Shown in pieces: positions 6,597-12,792 of a DNA stretch of 13,668 nt. The stretch spans positions 1 through 13,668 of the forward strand of contig JAJYMT010000053.1 of the NCBI GenBank assembly GCA_021786695.1. The letters are read 5' to 3'. The stretch comes from a bacterium (lineage in GTDB: Bacteria > Patescibacteriota > Patescibacteriia > Patescibacteriales > GWE2-39-37). Position 1 is the first letter of the stretch. Each line of letters begins with the position of its first letter. The position numbers and the translations under genes were made by a program. A model generated the notes under the pieces. The model was not told the origin of the DNA and searched no databases. It saw nothing but the letters and a program-made list of their open reading frames with translations.

Positions 6597-7850
6597 ATGT
6601 TTATGGAATTCATCGAGCGCTACAAAAAAATTCTGTTGCTTCTGGGTTTTGTCGGGCTGACGATGCTGATCGGTTATTTCATCTATGCCTTATTTTTCAA
6701 GCCGGCAGTCGGGCCGGCGCCGGTGACCGGAGGCCTGCAATCCACCACCACCGGCCAGGGACTGCCGGTGGCCGGAACCGGCAAAGGCCAGGTAGTTAAA
6801 GAAATCGGAGAGCCGGCGCCGGTGACCGGAGAGGCGGACGGCCAGCCGGCGCGGCAAGCGAGCGCGACTGCGAACGGCGGCCTGACCGAGACGGCGGAAG
6901 TATCCGGCCTGCCGACGATCGGCGCGACGACCGCCGGCGACGGCAAAGAACTTCAATACTACAACAGCGCCGACGGCAAATTTTACAAGATCGACGATCG
7001 CGGCGAGGTGGTGCCGCTTTCCGACAAGGTCTTCCATCAAGTGCAAAAAGTCACCTGGTCGCCGGTCAAGACCGAGGCGATCCTGGAATATCCGGACAAT
7101 TCTAAAATCATCTACGACTTCGAATCGAAAAAGCAGATCACCCTGCCCTCGCACTGGAAGGATTTTTCTTTCTCGCCCGCGGGCGACCGGATAGTAATGA
7201 AGAGCATGGGCAATGATCCGGACAACCGCTGGCTGGCGGTCGTCGCGAGCGACGGCTCGCAGGTGCGCGGCATCGAATCGCTCGGCGACAAGGACTCGAC
7301 TGTCTACCCGGCCTGGTCCCCCAACAATCAGATGGTGGCGATGTATACCGAGGGCATCGATTTCAACCGCCAGGACGTCTATTTCGTCGGCCTGAACGGT
7401 GAAAATTTCAAATCAATGACGGTTGAAGGCCGCGGCTTCGATCCCAAATGGCAGCCGGACGGTAAGGAACTCTTGTACAGCGTTTACTCGACCGACAGCG
7501 AGATGAAGCCGGAACTCTGGATGGCACAGGCCGAAGGCGACCAGATTGGCTCGAACCGCCGCAAACTCAACTTACAGACCTGGGCGAGCAAATGTTCTTT
7601 CGCCGGTACCGAGGCGCTGTATTGCGCGGTGCCGCAGTCGCTCGACCAGGGCGCAGGATTGTTCCCAGAGCTGGCTAACGGCACCGTCGACCGGCTCTAT
7701 CGCATCGATCTTGCGACCGGAGCGAAAAAACTGATCGCCGTGCCGGCCGGCAACTACACCATCGACAATCTGAACATCACCGCCGACCAGAAAAATATCT
7801 TCTTCAACGACCGCTCGACCGGCAAACTTTATAAGATCAAGCTCAAATGA
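6597..7850 (+). CDS. Membrane-anchored TolB/WD40-like beta-propeller protein
   Basis: A 417-residue protein with one N-terminal membrane helix (about 12-33) and a Pro/Gly/Thr/Ala-rich linker (35-115). The C-terminal domain is built of beta-propeller blades with PD40/WD40-like signatures: SFSPAGDRIVM (191-201), AWSPNNQMVAMY (239-250), DPKWQPDGKELLYSVY (282-297) and DNLNITADQKNIFF (389-402). Such propellers serve as binding scaffolds outside the cytoplasmic membrane; no ligand can be named. The linker contains a 20-nt DNA direct repeat (6713-6732 and 6812-6831) encoding GPAPVTG-like peptides, 99 bp apart and so in frame. The first Met is at 6597, with a second Met two codons later; no Shine-Dalgarno distinguishes them. 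Its TGA overlaps the next start (ATGA). Confidence 0.75.
   Translation: MFMEFIERYKKILLLLGFVGLTMLIGYFIYALFFKPAVGPAPVTGGLQSTTTGQGLPVAGTGKGQVVKEIGEPAPVTGEADGQPARQASATANGGLTETAEVSGLPTIGATTAGDGKELQYYNSADGKFYKIDDRGEVVPLSDKVFHQVQKVTWSPVKTEAILEYPDNSKIIYDFESKKQITLPSHWKDFSFSPAGDRIVMKSMGNDPDNRWLAVVASDGSQVRGIESLGDKDSTVYPAWSPNNQMVAMYTEGIDFNRQDVYFVGLNGENFKSMTVEGRGFDPKWQPDGKELLYSVYSTDSEMKPELWMAQAEGDQIGSNRRKLNLQTWASKCSFAGTEALYCAVPQSLDQGAGLFPELANGTVDRLYRIDLATGAKKLIAVPAGNYTIDNLNITADQKNIFFNDRSTGKLYKIKLK
6713..6831 (+). repeat. 20-nt in-frame direct repeat in the propeller gene linker
   Basis: The same 20 bases stand at 6713-6732 and 6812-6831. The 99-bp offset is a multiple of three and yields a repeated PAPVTG peptide in the low-complexity linker. 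It probably arose by local duplication. Confidence 0.75.
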
Positions 7851-8602
7851 TTTTACCGAAAAAAATCGCCTTGCTTTTCAATAAAACAAAAGACGAGAGC
7901 ATCCGGCTCTCGCTCTTTGTCGGTTTTTCTTTCGCCGCCCTGATCCTGGCCGCGATCGGTTCGCTTCTGTTCCGGGCCTGGACTGTGCCGCTTGAGCCAA
8001 AACCGAAACCGCAGGCAAACGATTTCAGCCGGTCGGCCGATCCGCTCTTAACCAAGAAACCAGCCCTGTCGGACCTGATAAAACAGCCGCTCGATGGCGC
8101 GGCCGATCCGTCGCTCGGCGCGGCCGAGGCGCCGGTCAAAATCGTCATCTTCTCCGACTTCACCTGCAAATTCTGCGCCGAGCAGGAACAAATAATCAAC
8201 AAACTGCTGACCCTCTACCCGGGAAAAATCCGGCTGATTTGGAAGGACTACCCCGAAAACCCGGAGACCTCCCTGGGATGGCGCGCGGCGCTGGCCGGCC
8301 GCTGCGCCCAGGCGCAAGACCGATTCTGGCCGATGCACGATCTGCTGTTCCAAACAAAAAATTTAAGCGTTGGCGACTTTTCCGGCCTTGCCTCCCGCCT
8401 TGGACTCGGACAGAAACAATTCGACTCCTGCCTGAATGACGGCGCCGCCAAGCGGCTTATTTCTGATAATATCGAAGAGGCGAATGTCCTGAATATCAAC
8501 GGCGTACCGTTCATCTTCGTCAATGGCCAGGAATTAATGGGGCAGATCAGTTTGTCGGAATTGAAGCAAGCCGTAGAGGCGGAATTAACCAAAAAGCAAT
8601 GA
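7847..8602 (+). CDS. Membrane-anchored DsbA-like thiol:disulfide oxidoreductase
   Basis: A 251-residue protein with an N-terminal membrane helix (about 22-44), a linker, and a DsbA/thioredoxin_4 domain from about residue 88. That domain opens with LGAAEAPVKIVIFSDFTCKF (90-109). The active site is CKFC (107-110), and the cis-proline loop is NGVPFIFVNG (218-227) with Pro221. An alpha-helical insert lies between them, as in DsbA and BdbD. It would oxidise or isomerise disulfides in proteins outside the membrane. Two further cysteines (153, 195) could form a structural pair. The gene overlaps both neighbours by 4 nt (ATGA at 7847-7850 and 8599-8602), so it is translationally coupled to the propeller gene and to radA. 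No DsbB/VKOR partner is in the window. Confidence 0.9.
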   Translation: MILPKKIALLFNKTKDESIRLSLFVGFSFAALILAAIGSLLFRAWTVPLEPKPKPQANDFSRSADPLLTKKPALSDLIKQPLDGAADPSLGAAEAPVKIVIFSDFTCKFCAEQEQIINKLLTLYPGKIRLIWKDYPENPETSLGWRAALAGRCAQAQDRFWPMHDLLFQTKNLSVGDFSGLASRLGLGQKQFDSCLNDGAAKRLISDNIEEANVLNINGVPFIFVNGQELMGQISLSELKQAVEAELTKKQ

Positions 8603-9948
8603 GTGCCAAACTATCCACTATCTACACCTGCTCCAACTGCGATGCCCAGGCGCCGAAATGGTCCGGGCGTTGCGTTTCTTGCGGCGCCTGGGGGACGCTG
8701 TCCGCTGAAACCGTCGACGCCAAAGAGCGGGAGAAAAAAAACATCAAGATCGCTCCGGCCAAGTTGAAAAATTTTTCCGAAGTTGAAGGGGAGGAGGCGG
8801 GACGGCTCGAAACCGGCCTGGCCGAGATCGACCGCGTCCTGGGCGGCGGCCTGACGCCGGGTTCGCTGACGCTTCTCGGAGGCGAGCCGGGCATCGGCAA
8901 GTCGACGCTGGTTGCGCAGATTGCCGGCCGGCTGGCGGCCAAGCGGTCGGTCGTCTATGTCTCGGGCGAAGAATCGGCCGCGCAGATCAAGGCGCGGCTG
9001 GTCCGGCTCAAAGTCACGCTCGATAAGATAAAATTCTTGAGCGAGACGGGCGTGGAAAAAATCATCGCCACCCTCGAGGCGGAAAAGCCGGACCTGGTGA
9101 TCATCGATTCGATCCAGACCGTTTACAGCTCATATCTCGAGGGCGAGGCCGGCAGTATCAGCCAGATCCGCGCCTCGGCCGTCCGCTTCCTGGAACTGGC
9201 CAAAAAGAACGACATCGCCGTCATCCTGATCGGCCACATCACCAAAGACGGCACGCTCGCCGGCCCGAAAAGTTTGGAGCATATCGTGGACACGGTCGTA
9301 TACCTGGAGGTAGAGACCAACCACAACTACCGCATCCTGCGCGCGAGCAAGAACCGCTTCGGTTCGGTAAACGAGATCGGCATCCTGGATATGACCGCCG
9401 AAGGATTCAAAGAGATCGGCAATGTCGGCTCGATCTTCCTGGAAACGGGTGAACGCGAATTTTCCGGCTCGGTGGTGAGCGCGATCATGGAGGGATCGAG
9501 GCCGTTCCTGGTCGAGGTGCAGGCGCTCGTTTCCAAGACCGTCTTCGGCTATCCGCAAAGGAAAGCGTCCGGCTTCGATCTGAACCGCCTGCAGGTGCTC
9601 TCTGCTGTCCTGACCAAGCGCGCACGTATCAACCTGAACGCCCAGGACATCATCCTGAACGTGGTCGGCGGCCTCAAGCTGAACGATCCGGCGCTCGATC
9701 TGGCGGTCTGCTTCGCCATCTGCTCCTCGCTTGCCAGTACGCCGCTCGGCCGCGACTGCCTGGTGCTCGGCGAGGTCGGGCTCGGCGGCGAGGTGCGCAA
9801 TGTCTTCCGGCTGGAAGAGCGGTTGAACGAAGCGAAAAAACTCGGCTACGGCCGCGCGCTGGTGCCGGACAAACCGATCAAAAACGATATCTTGAAAATC
9901 GCAAAAATAAAAGATGTTTCGGAAATCACGAAACATCTCGGTGGTTGA
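8599..9948 (+). CDS. radA: DNA repair protein RadA (Sms)
   Basis: A 449-residue full-length RadA. It starts with a C4 zinc finger (Cys11, Cys14, Cys25, Cys28), then a RecA-like ATPase with Walker A GEPGIGKS (95-102) and Walker B LVIIDS (166-171), the RadA signature KNRFG (251-255), and a C-terminal Lon-like domain (about 275-449). RadA is a hexameric helicase that promotes branch migration of recombination intermediates. The start at 8599 overlaps the dsb stop (ATGA), which explains expression without a Shine-Dalgarno. The gene converges with recG, 13 nt apart. Its final codons contain a 10-bp inverted repeat that reads as an intrinsic terminator for recG on the other strand. Confidence 0.97.
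   Translation: MSAKLSTIYTCSNCDAQAPKWSGRCVSCGAWGTLSAETVDAKEREKKNIKIAPAKLKNFSEVEGEEAGRLETGLAEIDRVLGGGLTPGSLTLLGGEPGIGKSTLVAQIAGRLAAKRSVVYVSGEESAAQIKARLVRLKVTLDKIKFLSETGVEKIIATLEAEKPDLVIIDSIQTVYSSYLEGEAGSISQIRASAVRFLELAKKNDIAVILIGHITKDGTLAGPKSLEHIVDTVVYLEVETNHNYRILRASKNRFGSVNEIGILDMTAEGFKEIGNVGSIFLETGEREFSGSVVSAIMEGSRPFLVEVQALVSKTVFGYPQRKASGFDLNRLQVLSAVLTKRARINLNAQDIILNVVGGLKLNDPALDLAVCFAICSSLASTPLGRDCLVLGEVGLGGEVRNVFRLEERLNEAKKLGYGRALVPDKPIKNDILKIAKIKDVSEITKHLGG
9903..9938 (-). terminator. Intrinsic terminator of recG, embedded in the 3' end of radA
   Basis: A perfect 10-bp stem (9912-9921 with 9929-9938, 7-nt loop) is followed, on the minus strand, by TTTATTTTTG. The recG stop is at 9962, 24 nt upstream in that direction. 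On the plus strand no T tract follows directly, so it is directional for recG. Confidence 0.8.
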
Positions 9949-9961
9949 TATTTTTCATCTC

Positions 9962-12049
9962 TCATTCCAAATGCGCCGCTTCCGCTTTCGGCCGAGCCAG
10001 CTGCAACAGCTCCGGCCATTTTTTTAATTTATGGTCTTCGGACAACAATTCCTCCGCCGCCTCGCGCGCCTCTTTCATCAGTTCATAATCGAAAAGCGAG
10101 GCGACTTTGAGGTCCGGAAAGCCGGACTGCGCCGTGCCGTAGACCTCGCCGGCGCCGCGCAACTCTAAATCCATCTTCGCCAATTCGAAACCGTCGTAAT
10201 GATTTTCCAAGGCCTTGAGCCGTTCGCGGCTTTTTTCACCTTCGCTGTCGGTGAAAAGGAAACAATAGGACTGGTGCTCGCTCCTGCCCACCCGGCCGCG
10301 GAATTGGTGCAGCTGCGCCAGCCCGAACCGCTCCGCTCCCTCGATCATCATAATGCTGGCGTTCGGCACGTCGACGCCGACTTCGATCACCGAGGTCGAG
10401 ACCAGTATCTTAATCTTATTCTCCAAGAAATCCCGCATGATCCGCTCCTTTTCCGCCGCATTGAGCTTGCCGTGCATCAGTCCGATGGAAAGGTCGGGAA
10501 AAATCCGTTTATCCAATTTTTCAAATTCCTCTTTGACCGACTTCACTCCCAAAACGTCCGAAGGGTCGATCAAGGGGCAGATCACGAACGCCTGCCGGCC
10601 GGCCGCGATCTGCTCGCGGATGAAATTGTAGGCCGCCTGCCGTTTTTCTTCCGGCACCGCTCTGGTCAGGATCTTTTTCCTGCCGGCGGGCAGCTCTTTG
10701 ATGATCGAGACGTCCAGGTCGCCGTAAAGCGCCAGCGCCAAGCTGCGCGGAATCGGCGTCGCCGTCATCGAAAGAAAATGCGGCGTCAGGCCGCCGCCGG
10801 CTTTTTTTATCAGCGTTTTGCGCTGCTCAACGCCGAAACGGTGCTGTTCGTCGATCACCGCCAGCGCCAGATCATTGAACTGAATCCTTTCCTGGATCAG
10901 CGCGTGCGTCCCGATGACTATATCCGCTGCTTCTGTGATATCTTGAGCGCTGACTTTTTTCTTGCCTTTTGCTTCATTCTTAAATCTTAAATCATAAATC
11001 TTAAATCTTTTATCCGTTCTTGTCACCAACCCAATTTTGACCTCGGTATTCGCTAAAAGCCGGCTGACCGTATTGAAGTGCTGCCCGGCCAAAATCTCGG
11101 TCGGCGCCAAGAGCACCGCCTGATGGCCGTTCAGGGCCGTATTGTACATGGCCAGCGCCGCCACCAGGGTCTTACCGCTGCCGACATCTCCTTCCAAGAG
11201 GCGCGACATCGGCCTGCCCTGCTCCATATCTTTCAATATCTGCCAGGCGGCTTTGCGCTGGTCGTCGGTCAGTTTGAAGGGCAAGGACTCGACCAGCGAC
11301 TTGGTGGACGCTTCGTTGAAGGAAATTTTCAGCGCCTTGGCCGCTTCGAGCTCTTGGCGCACCAGCTGCGAGCCGAGCTGCAGGATCAGCAATTCGTCAA
11401 AGGCGATGCGGCGCCTGGCCTCCTCCGCCTCTTTCCTGTTTTTTGGAAAATGGATTTTCTCGATCGCCCGGCTGATGCCGTCTAGGCGATATTTTTTTCT
11501 GATCGGCTCGGGCAAGATGTCCCGGAGCGCCGGCGCCAACCCGATCGCCTGCTTGATCAGAAAACGGAACTGCTTCTGCGTCAACCCTTCGGTCAGATGG
11601 TAGTTCGGCACGAATCCTTGCGTGTGGATCGGCTGGCCGCCCGACAGCCGTTCGTAGTTCGGCGAAGAAAAAAACGGGCCGGCAAAATCCTCTTCCACCT
11701 TGCCGGCGATCGAGACCCGGTCGCCGACTTTCAGATTCTTGGCGATGAACGGCTGGTTGAACCAGATCACTTTGACCGTCTCGCCGCCATCCGTAAGCAG
11801 GGCCTCGGTGACATACATCCGCCGCCGGTGGCTGCGCTTGTTCTGGATCAGCTCTATCCGGCCTACCGTGTGCGCCGGCTCGCCCGCCCTGATTTGGGCG
11901 ATCGGCGTCAACTTGGTAAAATCGTCGTAGCGGAAAGGAAAAGCATAAAGCAGATCGCCGGCGGTCTTGATTCCGAGCCGATTGAGTTTTTTGGCGCTGC
12001 TCGCGCCTACCCGGGTGAGCGTTTCAATTTTTGATTCCAAGGTTAGCAT
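9962..12049 (-). CDS. recG: ATP-dependent DNA helicase RecG with a short repeat-derived insert
   Basis: A 695-residue RecG. The N-terminal wedge/OB-fold region covers about 50-150, followed by the superfamily 2 helicase core: Walker A GDVGSGKT (287-294), motif II DEQH (400-403) and motif III SMTATPIPR (427-435). The C-terminal motif region includes HQFRGRVGRS, near residue 585. RecG reverses stalled forks and branch-migrates Holliday junctions. Residues about 346-365 (KRFKIYDLRFKNEAKGKKK within it) form an insert between the motif Ia region and IGTHALIQ. Its DNA is an AT-rich 7-bp-period repeat, so a repeat appears to have become coding. The promoter at 12056-12084 places the mRNA start at or next to the ATG, predicting a leaderless message. 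Its terminator lies in the end of radA. Confidence 0.96.
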   Translation of the reverse strand: MLTLESKIETLTRVGASSAKKLNRLGIKTAGDLLYAFPFRYDDFTKLTPIAQIRAGEPAHTVGRIELIQNKRSHRRRMYVTEALLTDGGETVKVIWFNQPFIAKNLKVGDRVSIAGKVEEDFAGPFFSSPNYERLSGGQPIHTQGFVPNYHLTEGLTQKQFRFLIKQAIGLAPALRDILPEPIRKKYRLDGISRAIEKIHFPKNRKEAEEARRRIAFDELLILQLGSQLVRQELEAAKALKISFNEASTKSLVESLPFKLTDDQRKAAWQILKDMEQGRPMSRLLEGDVGSGKTLVAALAMYNTALNGHQAVLLAPTEILAGQHFNTVSRLLANTEVKIGLVTRTDKRFKIYDLRFKNEAKGKKKVSAQDITEAADIVIGTHALIQERIQFNDLALAVIDEQHRFGVEQRKTLIKKAGGGLTPHFLSMTATPIPRSLALALYGDLDVSIIKELPAGRKKILTRAVPEEKRQAAYNFIREQIAAGRQAFVICPLIDPSDVLGVKSVKEEFEKLDKRIFPDLSIGLMHGKLNAAEKERIMRDFLENKIKILVSTSVIEVGVDVPNASIMMIEGAERFGLAQLHQFRGRVGRSEHQSYCFLFTDSEGEKSRERLKALENHYDGFELAKMDLELRGAGEVYGTAQSGFPDLKVASLFDYELMKEAREAAEELLSEDHKLKKWPELLQLARPKAEAAHLE
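10979..11006. repeat. AT-rich 7-bp-period repeat inside recG
   Basis: Four consecutive 7-bp units (plus strand cttaaat or cataaat) occur at 10979-10985, 10986-10992, 10993-10999 and 11000-11006. They encode part of the RFKIYDLRFK stretch of RecG. A fifth partial unit follows. Base composition is far more AT-rich than the surrounding recG sequence. Confidence 0.8.
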
Positions 12050-12055
12050 GAGTAA

Positions 12056-12084
12056 AGCATAACAAAACGAGTTCTGTTTTTCAA
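12056..12084 (-). promoter_or_regulatory. recG promoter giving a leaderless start
   Basis: On the minus strand, TTGAAA (12079-12084) and TATGCT (12056-12061) are 17 bp apart, with an extended TG before the -10 (TGTTATGCT). Only six bases separate the -10 from the recG ATG at 12049, so the predicted start site coincides with the A of the start codon. Confidence 0.65.
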
Positions 12085-12085
12085 C

Positions 12086-12116
12086 AAAAAAGTCCTGGCG
12101 ATTGTTCCACCAGGAC
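12086..12116 (-). terminator. Intrinsic terminator of the small membrane protein gene
   Basis: A 7-bp stem (12092-12098 with 12110-12116) has an 11-nt loop. On the minus strand it is followed by six T (12091-12086). It lies 17 nt past the stop of the gene at 12134-12451 and just before the recG -35 box. Confidence 0.75.
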
Positions 12117-12133
12117 GAGATATCGAATCGTTG

Positions 12134-12451
12134 TTATAACGCCGATTTTAGGAAGGCCTTAATCTTTGCCAGGTTCGCAGGCATGCTGGCAAAATTGAGC
12201 AGGGCAACGCAAACCCACGCAAAAGCCGCAATCACGATGGAGCCGTTACGCCACTCATCGGTTTTGTATTTCAAAAACCAACCCGCGGCGGCGATCAATG
12301 AACAGGCAATGCAAATGTACCAAAGCGCCGAGGGAGTTTCTGCCTTGGTTATTGGCGGCCAAAAAAACGCAATAACCATGAAAACGATGGTAGCAATGGC
12401 TATGCCGGCATTAAACTGATCCAAATAGTGCTGCTTCCGCCATCTTTCCAT
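12134..12451 (-). CDS. Small three-helix membrane protein, function unknown
   Basis: A 105-residue protein with three predicted membrane helices (about 13-32, 43-61 and 70-87), short loops, and basic ends (MERWRKQHY at the start, AKIKAFLKSAL at the end). It is Trp-rich for its size. No family is recognised. Unlike every other gene in the window it has a perfect Shine-Dalgarno, AGGAGG (12459-12464), 7 nt before the ATG, which fixes the start. It ends in its own terminator. It lies directly downstream of a lone tRNA 3' fragment (12497-12519), a typical boundary for integrated DNA, so acquisition by transfer is plausible but unproven. Confidence 0.75.
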   Translation of the reverse strand: MERWRKQHYLDQFNAGIAIATIVFMVIAFFWPPITKAETPSALWYICIACSLIAAAGWFLKYKTDEWRNGSIVIAAFAWVCVALLNFASMPANLAKIKAFLKSAL

Positions 12452-12458
12452 GCCTCAT

Positions 12459-12464
12459 CCTCCT
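12459..12464 (-). promoter_or_regulatory. Consensus Shine-Dalgarno of the small membrane protein gene
   Basis: AGGAGG on the minus strand lies 7 nt before the ATG at 12451-12449. It is the only strong ribosome binding site in the window; the other starts rely on coupling, short leaders or none. Confidence 0.85.
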
Positions 12465-12496
12465 TCCGGGATTTGATAAAGATCGGCTTAATTTTC

Positions 12497-12519
12497 TGGT
12501 GCTCTCGACAGGAATCGAA
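12497..12519 (-). pseudogene. tRNA 3'-end fragment with encoded CCA
   Basis: On the minus strand this reads T-loop TTCGATT, 3' T-stem CCTGT, acceptor strand CGAGAGC, discriminator A and CCA. It is identical over 21 nt (12499-12519) to the 3' end of tRNA-Arg(GCG) at 12671-12691, and here CCA is present while the intact gene lacks it. The 5' half of the T stem and everything before it is absent; the sequence changes abruptly at 12520 to a GC-rich palindrome. It may be a relic of integration at a tRNA 3' end or of tRNA duplication. Confidence 0.8.
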
Positions 12520-12569
12520 GGGGCGGAAGCCCCACCCCGAATGTTTTCGGTCTCATGCTCACAAGCACT
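12520..12569. other. Non-coding stretch with GC palindrome next to the tRNA fragment
   Basis: It starts at the abrupt break in the tRNA fragment. A GGGGC/GCCCC hairpin with a GGAA loop lies at about 12520-12533, followed by CCGAA/TTCGG with a 4-nt loop near 12537-12550. No reading frame or complete tRNA cloverleaf could be fitted here. Confidence 0.5.
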
Positions 12570-12608
12570 CAAATTTAAAGACGCTCCCCTGGAGTGTCTT
12601 TAAATTTG
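12570..12608. repeat. 18-bp near-perfect hairpin abutting the interrupted tRNA
   Basis: The left arm 12570-12587 pairs with 12591-12608 through 18 positions, one of which is G-T, around a CCT loop. The right arm stops next to the predicted tRNA 3' nucleotide at 12609. The outer part is AT-rich and the inner part GC-rich. No T tract follows in the minus direction, so it is not a standard terminator; it could be a processing site or an end structure of an inserted unit. Confidence 0.8.
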
Positions 12609-12654
12609 TGCACCTGTGAGGAATCGAACCTCAATTACCCCGCATACCTTAATC

Positions 12655-12750
12655 AAATTTTGCTCTATGTGTGCTCTCGACAGGAATCGAACCTGTATTA
12701 CAAGATCCGCAATCTTGCGTCCTATCCGTTGAACGACGAGAGCAAAATTT
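12655..12750. repeat. 12-bp inverted repeat around tRNA-Arg(GCG)
   Basis: The plus strand reads aaattttgctct at 12655-12666 and its exact complement at 12739-12750. The right arm includes the first five bases of tRNA-Arg(GCG), so this pairing and the tRNA acceptor stem exclude one another. Confidence 0.75.
12672..12743 (-). tRNA. tRNA-Arg(GCG)
   Basis: A 72-nt cloverleaf: acceptor GCTCTCG/CGAGAGC, D stem GTTC/GGAC (one G-T), anticodon stem CAAGA/TCTTG with loop TTGCGGA (U33, anticodon GCG, G37), 4-nt variable loop, T stem ACAGG/CCTGT with loop TTCGATT, and discriminator A. CCA is not encoded. It reads CGC and probably CGU codons. It lies wholly inside the interrupted tRNA and shares 21 nt with it across the D arm (12717-12737 against 12772-12792). 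Confidence 0.95.
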
Positions 12751-12792
12751 ATTTTTTTATTGAATTGCGGGGCGTCCTATCCGTTGAACGAC
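12717..12792 (-). repeat. 21-nt direct repeat of a tRNA D-arm region
   Basis: Positions 12717-12737 and 12772-12792 are identical. They cover bases 8 to 27 and the adjoining acceptor base of tRNA-Arg(GCG) and of the interrupted tRNA. The identity points to duplication or gene conversion between the two, and would be a substrate for a 55-bp deletion. Confidence 0.85.

Noticed and set aside
9130..9936. A 268-codon minus-strand open frame opposite radA
   Set aside because: RadA is unambiguous on the plus strand; the antisense frame has no recognisable domain.
10979..11006. A CRISPR-like array in recG or in the pilus gaps
   Set aside because: Units are 7 bp without spacers and one copy lies inside an intact reading frame.
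12499..12569. A complete tRNA on the minus strand using the 3' fragment
   Set aside because: No 5' acceptor strand matching CGAGAGC and no partner for the T-stem strand CCTGT could be found upstream in that direction.
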